From positions 19,088-83,087 of the forward strand of contig NZ_JANKZF010000021.1 in the NCBI RefSeq assembly GCF_027568515.1: a stretch of 64,000 nucleotides of DNA. The letters are read 5' to 3'. Below the pieces are notes generated by a model. That model worked only from the letters and a program-made list of their open reading frames with translations, was not told where the DNA came from and made no database searches. Position 1 is the stretch's first letter, and the number at the start of each line of letters is the position of its first letter. Below are positions 36,520 through 47,948 of the stretch, piece by piece. The stretch is from Arthrobacter sp. HY1533. GTDB taxonomy: Bacteria; Actinomycetota; Actinomycetes; Actinomycetales; Micrococcaceae. Position numbers and translations under genes: made by a program.

Positions 36520-37032
36520 CTAGCTGCCCTGCCCGTCCCCGGGCAGGGCGCCGCGGGCCGCCGTGTGGGTGCTGGAGGCCACGGTTTCATTGTCGGCATT
36601 GAGCACCACGCGCCAGTCGCCGCGCTCCCCGGCCAGGAAGGCCGGCAGCCAGTGCCCGGCATCGGCCCACATATTCTCCAGCGGCAGCTCATCGACGGGG
36701 TACCAGCGGGGTGCAATTTCGCTGCTTTCCTGTGCCTCCCCGGCGTAGCGCCGGGCCAGGAACACCGTTGTAAACATGTCCCACTCGGGCCGGGCGGGGA
36801 ACACGAACTCAACCGTGCCGGCCGGTTCCAGGTCCAGGGGCGCCACGCTGATGGAGGTTTCCTCAGCGACCTCCCGGCAGATGGCCGCCACGGTGCTCTC
36901 CCCCGGCTCCACATGCCCGCCGATGCCCACCACTTTTCCCGTGCCGAAACCGGTCTTTTTCAACCCCAGCAGCACCTGCTCCACGCCGTCGAACGTGCGC
37001 AGCAGGAAGCAAAGGGTCACGGGGGCACTCAT
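36520..37032 (-). CDS. NUDIX hydrolase, MutT/8-oxo-dGTP type
   Basis: A 170-residue protein whose Nudix box GHVEPGESTVAAICREVAEETSIS is complete (REVAEE metal ligands). The N-terminal PVTLCFLLRTFDGVEQVLLGLKK and the following WDMFTTVFLARRYAGE resemble MutT/MTH1-like pyrophosphatases that clean oxidised nucleotides. The ATG at 37032 has no clear Shine-Dalgarno. Its 3' end contains the terminator hairpin of the convergent prp transcript. Confidence 0.83.
   Translation of the reverse strand: MSAPVTLCFLLRTFDGVEQVLLGLKKTGFGTGKVVGIGGHVEPGESTVAAICREVAEETSISVAPLDLEPAGTVEFVFPARPEWDMFTTVFLARRYAGEAQESSEIAPRWYPVDELPLENMWADAGHWLPAFLAGERGDWRVVLNADNETVASSTHTAARGALPGDGQGS
36526..36549 (+). terminator. Hairpin terminator embedded in the NUDIX 3' end
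   Basis: GCCCTGCCC at 36526-36534 pairs with GGGCAGGGC at 36541-36549 around a 6-base loop, 11 bp after the cupin stop and inside the last codons of the convergent NUDIX gene. Confidence 0.5.
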
Positions 37033-37083
37033 GGGACCAGCTTAAGGCCTGGCCCGGCCAGGCCCCGACAGGCGGCCCAGCCG

Positions 37084-37569
37084 CTAGTAGTCGATCCGCC
37101 CGGTGTTGGCCCGCCACGCATCGAACGGGTCCACGGCACGCCCGGCCTCCGGTTCCGCCTTGGCCACCGGCATCAGGGCGCGGTCGCCGGCAGCGTCAAA
37201 GTACTCGTAGAACAAGGCGTCGTCGAATCCGGCGTCCGCCGCGTCATGGCGGTCGGCAGCGAAATAGACATGCCCGATCCGGGCCCACAGCGACGAGGCC
37301 AGGCACATGGGGCAGGGCTCACAGCTGGAGTAGAGGGTGGCCCCGGACAAATCGAAGCTGCCCACGCCCTGGCAGGCCGCCCGGATCGCTGTCACCTCGG
37401 CGTGCGCGGTGGGATCCAGGGTGGCCGTGACCCGGTTCAGCCCGGCAAACTCCCGGCCGTCGGCGGTGACCACAATGGCCCCGAACGGGCCGCCATTGTT
37501 GCGGACGTTCTCCGTGGCCAGTTCAACGGCCTTGGCGAGGAAGTGGCTGGGCTGCTGTGAATCGTCCAT
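37084..37569 (-). CDS. Nucleoside/base deaminase, guanine-deaminase type
   Basis: A 161-residue zinc deaminase. His56-Ala-Glu58 (HAEVTAIR) and Cys86-Pro-Met-Cys89 (PCPMC) form the catalytic site. The C-terminal YEYFDAAGDRALMPV differs from tRNA adenosine deaminases and is like the domain-swapped GuaD of Bacillus, which converts guanine to xanthine. The divergent xanthine dehydrogenase genes 208 bp away support this: guanine to xanthine to urate. AAGGAA precedes the ATG by about seven bases. A cytosine or tRNA deaminase role is less likely. Confidence 0.82.
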   Translation of the reverse strand: MDDSQQPSHFLAKAVELATENVRNNGGPFGAIVVTADGREFAGLNRVTATLDPTAHAEVTAIRAACQGVGSFDLSGATLYSSCEPCPMCLASSLWARIGHVYFAADRHDAADAGFDDALFYEYFDAAGDRALMPVAKAEPEAGRAVDPFDAWRANTGRIDY

Positions 37570-37777
37570 GGGCTTTTCCTTGTGTTCGTGCGCCGGGATG
37601 GGGCCGGCCGGCCACTGGGTCGCTTTGGCTTGAGACTAGCAACGCGCCCCAGTGCTGACAATTCCCTGGCCACTCCGCAACCCGGGCACTCCTGCCCCCT
37701 TGCCCCGGGCTGACAGGCATGTACGCTCTGTGTCATAAGGAACTGCATGCTTTCGACAATGAAGTTGGAGCACCACC
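37570..37777. promoter_or_regulatory. Divergent promoter region, guanine deaminase / xdhA
   Basis: 208 bp between two purine-catabolism genes. No clear palindrome is recognised. TTGGAG at 37764-37769 is the ribosome-binding site for xdhA. Confidence 0.3.
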
Positions 37778-39246
37778 ATGAACAACCCCGACCCCCTGGC
37801 CGACACGGAGCCGGCATTCACCGTCAACGGCACCGTGCGCCCCTTTGGCCAGGTTTCCGCACACACCACGGCCCTTGACTGGCTGCGGGACAACGGCCTC
37901 ACGGGTGCCAAGGAAGGTTGCGCCGAGGGTGAATGCGGCGCCTGCGCCATTCTCGTGGCCCAGGGCGATGGGAACGGTGGAACATCCTGGACGGCTGTCA
38001 ACTCATGCCTGGTGCCCATGGCCTCCCTGGATGGACAGGAACTGGTGAGCGCCGAGGGCCTGGGCACGCCGGAGCACATGCACCCCGTCCAGGCGGCCAT
38101 GGCCGCGGCCGGCGGGTCCCAATGCGGCTACTGCACGCCGGGATTTGTGTGCAGCATGGCCTCGGAGTACTACCGCAGGGACAGAACACCGGCGCCGCAG
38201 GGGCCTGATGGCGGCGGGGGCGAAACGGGCCCCAACGGCTTCGAACTGGAGTCCCTCAGCGGAAACCTGTGCCGCTGCACGGGCTACCGCCCCATCCGCG
38301 ATGCCGCCTACGCACTGGGCCCGCCCGGCAACGACGCCATGGCCGGCCGGGCGGAATCGCCGGCACCGGCGCCCCGCAACACCCTGCTGGAACGCACGGA
38401 CGGGGTCTTTGTCCGCGCCACAACGCTGCCGCAGGCCCTGGCGCTGCTGTCCGGCAACCCCGAAGCCGTGCTCGTGGCCGGCAGCACCGACTGGGGCGTT
38501 GAGGTCAACATCCGGGCCCGGCGCGCACCGCTGGTCATCGCCATTGACAGGATCCCGGAACTGGACGCCATCATGGCCACGGACACGGAGATTGAGATTG
38601 GTGCCGCCGTCCCGCTGTCCGAGATTGAACGGGCCCTGGGCGGCCGGGTGCCCATGCTGGCCCAGCTCATCCCCCAGTTCGCCTCCCGCCTGATCCGCAA
38701 CCGGGCCTCACTGGGCGGAAACCTGGGCACCGCCTCGCCCATCGGCGACAGCCCGCCGGCCCTTCTGGCCCTGGACGCCCAGATCATCCTGGCTTCCGCC
38801 GACCGCGAGCGCGCCATGCCCTTGTCGGAGTACTTCACCGGCTACCGCACCACAGTGCGGCGAGCCGACGAGCTGATCAAGTCGGTCCGCATCCCCCTGC
38901 CGCTGGACAACGTCAACGCCTTCCACAAGATTGCCAAGCGGCGCTTCGACGACATTTCCAGCGTCGCCGTCGCCTTCAGCCTGCACATCGAAGATGGGGT
39001 GGTCGCCACGGCCCGGATCGGGCTGGGCGGGGTTGCCGCAACGCCGCTGCGGGCCCGTGCCAGCGAGGATGCGCTCACCGGCCGGCCCTGGACCCTGGAG
39101 ACTGTCCAGCGCGCCGCGGCCGTGCTCGGCGCCGAGGGGACGCCGCTGGATGACCACCGGGCCAGCGCACGCTACCGCTCCCGCATGCTGTCCAACGCCC
39201 TCCTCAAGCTCCATGCCCTCAACAGCCCCAGCCAGGAGGCCCCGCA

Positions 39247-39250
<4 letters not shown>
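37778..39250 (+). CDS. xdhA: Xanthine dehydrogenase small subunit (2Fe-2S and FAD)
   Basis: A 490-residue fusion of the iron-sulfur and FAD parts. The plant-type cluster uses Cys48, Cys53, Cys56 and Cys77; the second uses Cys116/Cys119 (QCGYCTPGF) and Cys165/Cys167 (NLCRCTGYRP). The FAD domain follows at about 210-480 (EAVLVAGSTDWGVE, then NRASLGGNLGTASPIGDSPPAL). It passes electrons from the molybdenum centre of XdhB to NAD. Its stop overlaps the xdhB start by ATGA. The length is normal for two-subunit bacterial enzymes. Confidence 0.96.
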
Positions 39251-41592
<2,342 letters not shown>

Positions 41593-41600
41593 CCTGCGCC

Positions 41601-42416
41601 ATGGACTGGCTTGAGGCGCTGGCCCGGCTGCGCGAACGCAACGAGCCGGCGGTCCTGGCCACGCTGGCCCGCGTGCGCGGCCATTCCCCGCGCGAGCCCG
41701 GGGCCAAGATGGCCATTTCCGCCACCGGGCTGTGGGGCACCATTGGCGGCGGGAACTTCGAGGCCGACGTCGTGGACCGGGCCCGCGAACTCATTGCCAC
41801 CGGCCAGCCGCAGACGGAACTGATGGCGTTTGCCCTCAATGACAAGGTGGCAACCCGCCACGGCGTGCAATGCTGCGGAGGCGAGGTGGAGGTGCTGTTG
41901 GAGCTGCTGGGCCCGCGGCGGACCGTGGCGGTCTTCGGCCTGGGCCATGTGGGCTACGAGATCGCGCACATCCTGGCCAGGCAGCCCGTCAACCTGGTCC
42001 TTGTCGATTCCCGCCAGGACGCCGTGGCCCCGGAGCGGATGCAGCCGCTGCTGGCGGGCCAGGCGGCCGTGGCCGTGCACCACGCCCCGGCACCTGAGGT
42101 GGTCCTGGCCGGGCTCCCGCCGGGCGCAACCATCCTGGTGCTGACGCACGACCACGCCGAGGACCTCATCCTGTGCGAGGCAGCCCTGCGGTCGCAGCCG
42201 TCCTACATTGGCCTCATCGGCTCCCGCAGCAAATGGCAACGCTTCAGCCGTCGCCTGCGGGCCGAGGGGCACGATGACGCCGCGATTGCCCGGATCACCT
42301 GCCCCATCGGGCTGCCCGGCATCACCGCCAAGGACCCGGCCAGCATTGCCGTGGGCGTTGCCGCGGACCTGGCCATGCGCTGGGAAAAGTCCCCCGCCGG
42401 CCAGGCCCCGTCCTAG
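41601..42416 (+). CDS. xdhC: Xanthine dehydrogenase accessory protein
   Basis: A 271-residue XdhC. The N-terminal domain contains HSPREPGAKMAI and GTIGGGNFEADVV, and the C-terminal Rossmann domain VAVFGLGHVGYEIAHIL with HDHAEDL. XdhC binds and sulfurates the molybdenum cofactor before insertion into XdhB. It starts 8 bp after xdhB and completes the purine operon. It ends 6 bp from the convergent aldolase stop. Confidence 0.94.
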   Translation: MDWLEALARLRERNEPAVLATLARVRGHSPREPGAKMAISATGLWGTIGGGNFEADVVDRARELIATGQPQTELMAFALNDKVATRHGVQCCGGEVEVLLELLGPRRTVAVFGLGHVGYEIAHILARQPVNLVLVDSRQDAVAPERMQPLLAGQAAVAVHHAPAPEVVLAGLPPGATILVLTHDHAEDLILCEAALRSQPSYIGLIGSRSKWQRFSRRLRAEGHDDAAIARITCPIGLPGITAKDPASIAVGVAADLAMRWEKSPAGQAPS

Positions 42417-42422
42417 CTGTCC

Positions 42423-43058
42423 CTAGCGCAGGATGGCCGTGAACGCGGCGGCCCGTGCGCTGATGTCCTCCCAGTCGCCCGCAGCCACCACGGCGGGCGG
42501 AACCACGGCCGTGCCGCAGCACACTGCCAGGGCGCCGGCGGCCAGGTACTCGCCGGCGTTCGCGGCGTCGATGCCGCCCGAGGGCAGCAGCTTCACACCC
42601 GGGAACGGGCCCTGCAGGTCCTTCAGGTAGCCCGGGCCCAAGGCACGGGCCGGGAAGATCTTCACCACGGCGGAGCCCAGGTCCAGCGCCATGGCCACCT
42701 CGCTGGGGGTCAGGGCGCCCAGCGAGAACGGGATTCCGGCGTCGGCGGCCACCTTGGCCACCTCGGGGCGGATGCCGGGGGTGACCAGGAATTGGGCGCC
42801 TGCATCAATGGCGGCCCGGGCCTGCTCGGCGTCAAGCACAGTGCCAACACCCACCACGGCGCCGTGTTCGGCGGCCGTTTCTGCGGCGCGGGCCACGTGC
42901 TTGAGCAGGTTCGGGGTGGTGTAGGTCAGCTCCACCCCGTGGATGCCGCCGGCCACGAGGGCGCGGCACAGCTCGCCGGCGTCGGCAATGTCGGGCGCAC
43001 GGACCACCGCGATGGTGCGGTCTGCTTCAAGCCGGGCAATGAATTCGGAGTTGTTCAT
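42423..43058 (-). CDS. KDPG/KDPGal-type aldolase (Eda family)
   Basis: A 211-residue class I aldolase. Lys133 (VVKIFPARALGP) forms the Schiff base and Glu43 (GVELTYTTP) is the acid/base; GTVLDAEQA and the SGGID phosphate-binding strand are also present. It cleaves 2-keto-3-deoxy-6-phosphogluconate or its galacto form into pyruvate and glyceraldehyde 3-phosphate. ATG 43058 overlaps the stop of the D-aminoacylase-like gene (ATGA), so it is the third gene of that operon. With the KDG-type kinase across the divergent promoter it makes a two-step KDG pathway. Confidence 0.93.
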   Translation of the reverse strand: MNNSEFIARLEADRTIAVVRAPDIADAGELCRALVAGGIHGVELTYTTPNLLKHVARAAETAAEHGAVVGVGTVLDAEQARAAIDAGAQFLVTPGIRPEVAKVAADAGIPFSLGALTPSEVAMALDLGSAVVKIFPARALGPGYLKDLQGPFPGVKLLPSGGIDAANAGEYLAAGALAVCCGTAVVPPAVVAAGDWEDISARAAAFTAILR

Positions 43059-44683
43059 GGGATGCTTCGGGTTCCTTCCGGGGTGTGGCGCAGGGCCCTG
43101 CCGGCAAGTGCGCCGGTGGGCAGCCCCGCCGCGATGGCGGGCACGCCGTTGACAAAAACATGGTGGATGCCAACCGCGGGCTGGCGCGGCTGGGTGAAAG
43201 TGGCTGTCGCGTTGACGGTTGCGGGGTCGAACAGCACCAGGTCGGCGGCAAAGCCCTCGCGGAGAAGCCCGCGCCGCAGCAGCTTCAGCCTCCGGGCGGG
43301 ACGGCCCGTCAGGTGGTGGACGGTTTCCTCCAGCGTCATCAGGCCCAGTTCCCGGCAGTAGTGCCCCAGGTAGCGAGGGAAGGTGCCCCACGCCCGCGGG
43401 TGCGGCTTGCTGCCCACCAGGATTCCGTCGCTGCCGCCCGTGTGGGCGCGGTGGACCATGATGGCCTGCACGTTTTCCTCGTGCCCCACGTGCTGGAGGA
43501 TGCCTGTGGCCAGCTCGTCCCGGACCAGGATGTCCACAAACACCTCAAAGGGATCGCTCCCGGCGGCCTCGGAAATGCCGGCAATGGTCTGCCCCACGAG
43601 CGGTTCGAGTGCGGGGTTCCGGACGCCGGCAATTTCCAGGGTCTCCCATTCCGCCGGCACACCGTGGCAGCCGTCGGAGCCAAGGACTTCAACCTCGTGC
43701 CGGATCCGGGCCAGGGTGGCGGGGTCCTGCAGCCGCACCATGGTTGCGGCTGTGCCGCCGGCCGAGGCCCAACCGGGAAGGATGGCCGAAAGCGTGGTGG
43801 CACCGGGCAGGTACGGGTACGAGTCCAGGGTGACGTCCACGCCGTCGTCTATGGCGGCATCAATGAGCTCCAGGAGTTCCGGCGCGCGGCCCTTGTTGGG
43901 CGCGAAGTTCATGGTGGCGTGGGCCAGGTGGAGGGGGCAGCCGCTGGCCCGGCTGAGTTCCAGCATCTCGGCGTACGCCTCCAGCGCGCCCCGGCCGTAG
44001 GAGCGGTGGTGTGGGGCGTAGAAGCCACCGGCCCCAGCCACAGTGGAGCACAGTTGTGCCAATTCCGCCGTGGTGGCGTACATGCCGGGGGTGTAGCTGA
44101 GCCCCGAGGACATGCCCACGGCGCCCTGCTCCATGCCGGCCCGGATCATCTCCTGCTGCGCACCGAGCTGCGCCTGCGTGGCTGGCGCGTCGCCGAAGCC
44201 GCACACCACGGCCCGCACGGTCCCCTGCGGCACCAGGTAGGCGGCGTTGACGGCGATGCCGACATCCAGGCGGTCCAGGTACTCCCCCACGGTGCGCCAG
44301 TTGAAATCAAGGTCCGCCGGATCCCCGTTCCAGCCGGCAATCTGCTGCCGGATGCCTGCCAGCGCTGCATCGTCCACGGGGGCGTAGGAGAGCCCGTCCT
44401 GGCCCAGCAGCTCGGTGGTGACGCCCTGGCTGAGCTTGGCGTAGTGGCCCGGCTCATGCAGCAGCGCCAGGTCCGAATGCGCGTGCATGTCGATGAACCC
44501 CGGACTGAGCACCAGGCCCGAGGCGTCGATGCAGCCGGCCGCGCCTGCATGGGTGCCGGGCGCGTCAATGGACTCGATGCGCCCGTTGGCCAGCACGACG
44601 TCGGCCGCGTACCTGGGTGCGCCGCTCCCGTCCACCACGGTGGCGTTGGCGATGATGGTCCGCGCCGCGGGTGTGTCCCCCAC
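43055..44683 (-). CDS. D-aminoacylase-like N-acyl amidohydrolase
   Basis: A 542-residue amidohydrolase-superfamily deacylase. FIDMHAHSDLALL gives the metal pair His67/His69, later histidines lie in YAPHHRSYG and LHLAHATMNF, and the catalytic Asp is in TGGSDGILVG. The Cys ligand of classical D-aminoacylases (GNCG) is replaced by GQDG, so the metal site differs. It would remove an acyl group from an N-acyl-D-amino acid or N-acetyl-D-glucosaminate; the adjoining PLP enzyme, aldolase and KDG-type kinase favour the sugar acid. The start is GTG 44683, three bases after the upstream stop. Confidence 0.83.
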   Translation of the reverse strand: MGDTPAARTIIANATVVDGSGAPRYAADVVLANGRIESIDAPGTHAGAAGCIDASGLVLSPGFIDMHAHSDLALLHEPGHYAKLSQGVTTELLGQDGLSYAPVDDAALAGIRQQIAGWNGDPADLDFNWRTVGEYLDRLDVGIAVNAAYLVPQGTVRAVVCGFGDAPATQAQLGAQQEMIRAGMEQGAVGMSSGLSYTPGMYATTAELAQLCSTVAGAGGFYAPHHRSYGRGALEAYAEMLELSRASGCPLHLAHATMNFAPNKGRAPELLELIDAAIDDGVDVTLDSYPYLPGATTLSAILPGWASAGGTAATMVRLQDPATLARIRHEVEVLGSDGCHGVPAEWETLEIAGVRNPALEPLVGQTIAGISEAAGSDPFEVFVDILVRDELATGILQHVGHEENVQAIMVHRAHTGGSDGILVGSKPHPRAWGTFPRYLGHYCRELGLMTLEETVHHLTGRPARRLKLLRRGLLREGFAADLVLFDPATVNATATFTQPRQPAVGIHHVFVNGVPAIAAGLPTGALAGRALRHTPEGTRSIP

Positions 44684-44686
44684 GTC

Positions 44687-46033
44687 CTAGAAGAAGGTGT
44701 GGACGAGGCCCACAACCCGGTTGTCTGTGCCCGTGCGGGCCAAGACGGGGATGAGCGTCCACTTGTCGAAGGCCGTGCAGGGGTGGGAAAGGCCCAGGCG
44801 GACCACGTCGCCGATGTTGACTGCCGTGGTCTCGGGGTTGAAGCGCAGGTAGCAGTGCTGGTCGTTGACAGCCGTGATGGCGGCATCGTCCAGAACTGCC
44901 ATGTCCCCACCCAGGGAGCGGCCAATCTGCTGGGGTTCGGGCATGCCTTCATCAACGGGCATGTCCCGCTTGCCGGCGTCGAGGATGGCCAGGCCCGGCT
45001 CCGGTGTCGAGACCACGCGCGCCCAGGCGTGCATGGCGGAGGCGAACTGCCGCGGTCCACCCGGGACCTCAGCCGCCCGGGCGAAGGGTGAGATGCCGCG
45101 GTAGAAGCCGTCGTCGTGGACCATGTAGGCTCCGCTGCGCAGCATGACATCCACGCGGGGGCCGCCGTCAGTTCCGGCCGTGATGCAGCCGGCAAGCTCC
45201 TGAACAACATCGTCAAAGTAGGCGCTGCCGCCGGCCGTGATGATGATGTCGGCGCCGGGTGCGTACAGTTTCTCGGCCAGAAGCTGCTCGTGCAGCTCCC
45301 GCAACGCCCGGAGGTAGCCGCGCACGGTGGTGAGGGCGCCGTCGTCGGCGGAATGGGCCAGGGATCCTTCATAGCCGCCCACGCCCACCAGGCGCAGCCC
45401 CGGCTCGGCGGCGACGGCCCGGGCAACCTCAGCCGCCTCGGCGACCGTGCGGGCACCCGTGCGACCGCCCCCGCCGCCGAGCTCGACGATCACATCCAGG
45501 ACGGCGCCGGGGTGGGCGGCAAGCACGGTTCCCTGCAGGGCCACCGTCTGGGCCGAGTCGATCCAGGACACCACCTCGAAGCCGGGCCCCTGGTGTACGG
45601 CAAGCCAGGCGACGGCCTGCGGGTCTGTGAGGCTGTTGGCCAGCATGATGCGGCGCACGCCGAAGGCGTGGCCCACGCGCAGTTGCGAGGCGTTGGCCAG
45701 CGTGATGCCCCAGGCGCCATGGTCCAGCTGGTCCCGCCACATCTGCGGTGCCATGGTGGTTTTGCCGTGGGGCGCCAGCAGCACGCCGTGCCCGGCGCAC
45801 CAGCGTGCCATCGTCTCCACGTTCCCGGCCATGGAGTGCGCATCAAGGGTCAGCACGGGCGTCTGCAGGCTCGCGAGCGTTGCGCCGGAGGACGCGTATT
45901 GGGCCGCGGTCTGGCCGTGGGCAGCGGCGGGAAGGGACTTGTAGCGCCAGGAGAGTTCCACGGAGTCCAGTGCGTCCACCTTGGCGGAATCAATTCCGGG
46001 CACGTCGGTGCCCCTGTCTGCTGTGGCGCCCAT
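44687..46033 (-). CDS. Fold-III PLP ammonia-lyase (D-serine dehydratase-like)
   Basis: A 448-residue member of the D-serine dehydratase/D-threonine aldolase family, with an alanine-racemase-like barrel. Lys91 in PHGKT binds PLP, and the C-terminal His417-Pro-Cys419 is the zinc-binding HxC motif of the DSD1 group, so a water-eliminating deaminase is expected rather than a racemase. It releases ammonia from D-serine-like substrates; D-glucosaminate, which would give 2-keto-3-deoxygluconate, fits the neighbours best. ATG 46033 is chosen because AAGGAAA lies about eight bases upstream; ATG 46072 overlaps the TGTTGCAA repeats. It is first in the deaminase-deacylase-aldolase operon. Confidence 0.85.
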   Translation of the reverse strand: MGATADRGTDVPGIDSAKVDALDSVELSWRYKSLPAAAHGQTAAQYASSGATLASLQTPVLTLDAHSMAGNVETMARWCAGHGVLLAPHGKTTMAPQMWRDQLDHGAWGITLANASQLRVGHAFGVRRIMLANSLTDPQAVAWLAVHQGPGFEVVSWIDSAQTVALQGTVLAAHPGAVLDVIVELGGGGGRTGARTVAEAAEVARAVAAEPGLRLVGVGGYEGSLAHSADDGALTTVRGYLRALRELHEQLLAEKLYAPGADIIITAGGSAYFDDVVQELAGCITAGTDGGPRVDVMLRSGAYMVHDDGFYRGISPFARAAEVPGGPRQFASAMHAWARVVSTPEPGLAILDAGKRDMPVDEGMPEPQQIGRSLGGDMAVLDDAAITAVNDQHCYLRFNPETTAVNIGDVVRLGLSHPCTAFDKWTLIPVLARTGTDNRVVGLVHTFF

Positions 46034-46177
46034 GGCCCGTTTCCTTTCAGTTGGCAACCTCGCGTTGCGCATGTTGCAACGGCTGTTGCAAAGATGTCCG
46101 TGACATGTCTAACATGGTCAGGATTTGCCCGTCAAGGCGGCAGGCGACCCACCCCGGAGAGGAAGTGCCGTACATCC
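46034..46177. promoter_or_regulatory. Divergent promoter with repeated TGTTGCAA (candidate IclR site)
   Basis: TGTTGCAA occurs at 46072-46079 and 46084-46091, about one helical turn apart, with further GTTGGCAAC and GTTGCGC copies at 46050 and 46064. The array lies between the PLP lyase operon and the kinase-IclR-RidA operon, the natural place for the local IclR regulator to control both. Confidence 0.5.
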
Positions 46178-47197
46178 ATGCGCCCAGTTGTCTGCATTGG
46201 AGAAACCATGGCCATGCTCACGCCCACAGGCCAGGTGCCCCTGGCGGAGGCCACCGAGCTTTTCTACGGCGTGGGCGGCGCAGAATCAAACGTGGCCGTG
46301 GGGCTGGCGGCCATGGGCGTTCAGGCGCACTGGGTGGGCCGGGTTGGCCGCGACGGCTTTGGCACCCGGATTGTCAACGAGCTGAAGGCGCATGGTGTCG
46401 GCGTCAGTGGTGTCGAGGTCGACCCGGAGCGGCCCACCGGCCTGTACGTCAAGGTCCCGGCGTGCCCGGCCGCCGGCATTGCCGAGAGCTCGGTCATCTA
46501 CTACCGCAGGGGCTCGGCTGCGTCGGCCATGGACGCGGCCATGCTGGCCCGCAGCTCCGTGGCGCCGCTCATCGAGAACGCCGGGCTGGTGCACATCAGC
46601 GGCATCACCGCCGCCCTCTCCCCCGACTGCCTGGACATGCTCACGGCCCTGCTGGCCGCCCCGCGCAACGGCCGGATCATCACCTTTGACGTGAACTGGC
46701 GGGGACCGTTGTGGACCCGGGCCGACAAGTCGGTGCTGCGCACCCTGGCGAACCAGGCCGACATTGTCCTGGTGGGCGCCGACGAGGCCGTGCCGGCCTT
46801 TGGCACCACCACGGAGGCTCAGCTGCGCGAACTGCTGCCTGACCCCTCGGCCATTGTGCTCAAGAACGCCGAGGTCTCCGCCATCGCCCTGCTGCACGAC
46901 GGCGGTCGCATCGAGGTGCCGTCCCTGGCGGTGGATGTCCTGGAACCGGTCGGGGCAGGCGACGCGTTTGCAGCCGGATACCTCAGCGGCCTGCTGTCCG
47001 GCCTGGACCAGCGCTCCTCCCTGCGGCGCGGGCACCTCAGCGCGGCCTGCACCCTGACGGTTCCCGGGGACCGGGGGCCGCTGCCCGACGCCGCAACACT
47101 TGACCGCGTACTGGGCTGCTCCGAGGCCGAATGGGCGGCAACACGCGTGGCCCCGGGCCTGCTGGACTGCCCCGCCCTGGCGGAAGGTGCGGCGTGA
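46178..47197 (+). CDS. PfkB-family 2-keto-3-deoxygluconate kinase
   Basis: A 339-residue PfkB/ribokinase-fold kinase. The N-terminal VCIGETMAMLTP with GGAESNVAVGLAAMG and the C-terminal PVGAGDAFAAGYL are the two family signatures, the latter with catalytic base Asp262. The opening and length match KdgK, which makes KDPG for the aldolase at 42423. The start is ATG 46178; the nearest GAGAGGAAG is far upstream, so initiation may be weak. It overlaps the IclR gene by GTGA. Confidence 0.88.
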   Translation: MRPVVCIGETMAMLTPTGQVPLAEATELFYGVGGAESNVAVGLAAMGVQAHWVGRVGRDGFGTRIVNELKAHGVGVSGVEVDPERPTGLYVKVPACPAAGIAESSVIYYRRGSAASAMDAAMLARSSVAPLIENAGLVHISGITAALSPDCLDMLTALLAAPRNGRIITFDVNWRGPLWTRADKSVLRTLANQADIVLVGADEAVPAFGTTTEAQLRELLPDPSAIVLKNAEVSAIALLHDGGRIEVPSLAVDVLEPVGAGDAFAAGYLSGLLSGLDQRSSLRRGHLSAACTLTVPGDRGPLPDAATLDRVLGCSEAEWAATRVAPGLLDCPALAEGAA

Positions 47198-47937
47198 GCC
47201 AGAGCCTGGCCCGCGCCCTGGGGCTGCTGTCACGGCTGGCCGAACAGCCCGCCACGCTGGACGGGCTGGCGGCGGGGGCCGAGGTGCACAAGACCACCGT
47301 CATGCGGTTGCTGCAGACCCTTGAAGCCGAACATTTTGTGGCACGCAACGGGGCCGGTGAGTTCATGCTGGGGCGCAAGTTCTTTGAGTTGTCCTCCATG
47401 GCGCTGGAACAGCGCAACATTCGGGACGTGGCGCGCCCCCACCTGGCCCGGCTGAACGAGGCAACAGGCCACACGGTCCACCTGGCGCAGTTGGAGGGAA
47501 AGGAAGTTGTCTACATCGACAAGTTCGAATCCCGCCACCCCGTGCGCATGTACTCACGCATCGGGCTCACTGCCGCACTCCACTCCGCGGCAGTGGCCAA
47601 GGTGATCCTGGCCGACATGCCGGCGGCGGAGCGCGAACGCATCGCCGCCGGGCTGGACTATGTCAGGATGACGGAGAACACGCTGGCCACGCCCGCCGAG
47701 CTGCTGGACGAGCTGGAGCAGGTGCGGCGCCAGGGCTGGGCACAGGACAAGTCGGAGCATGAGGCCTTTGTGCACTGCATCGCCACACCCATCAGGGACG
47801 CCTCGGGCCGCGTGGTCGCCGCAGCATCCTTCTCGGTGCCCGTGGTCCTGCTCGCCTACGAGGAATTGCTGGCACTGCTGCCTACACTGACCGCCGGAAC
47901 AAACGCCATCTCCAGGGACCTGGGCTGGCAACCATGA
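47194..47937 (+). CDS. IclR-family transcriptional regulator
   Basis: A 247-residue regulator with an N-terminal winged helix (ARALGLLSRLAEQPATLDGL, then VHKTTVMRLLQTLEAEHFV) and an IclR effector domain (about 75-245, with MYSRIGLTAALHSAAVAKVILA). It starts with GTG overlapping the kinase stop and overlaps the RidA frame downstream, so kinase, regulator and RidA form one coupled unit. It probably senses a keto-deoxy sugar acid or the amino sugar acid and acts on the TGTTGCAA array in the divergent promoter. Both points are inference. Confidence 0.9.
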   Translation: MSQSLARALGLLSRLAEQPATLDGLAAGAEVHKTTVMRLLQTLEAEHFVARNGAGEFMLGRKFFELSSMALEQRNIRDVARPHLARLNEATGHTVHLAQLEGKEVVYIDKFESRHPVRMYSRIGLTAALHSAAVAKVILADMPAAERERIAAGLDYVRMTENTLATPAELLDELEQVRRQGWAQDKSEHEAFVHCIATPIRDASGRVVAAASFSVPVVLLAYEELLALLPTLTAGTNAISRDLGWQP

Positions 47938-47948
47938 AAGGGAACCCC

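Noticed and set aside
43085..45091. 668-residue plus-strand frame
   Set aside because: Antisense to the deacylase and lyase genes, both with intact motifs; its composition (Gly/Ala/His/Val-rich) is typical of shadow frames.
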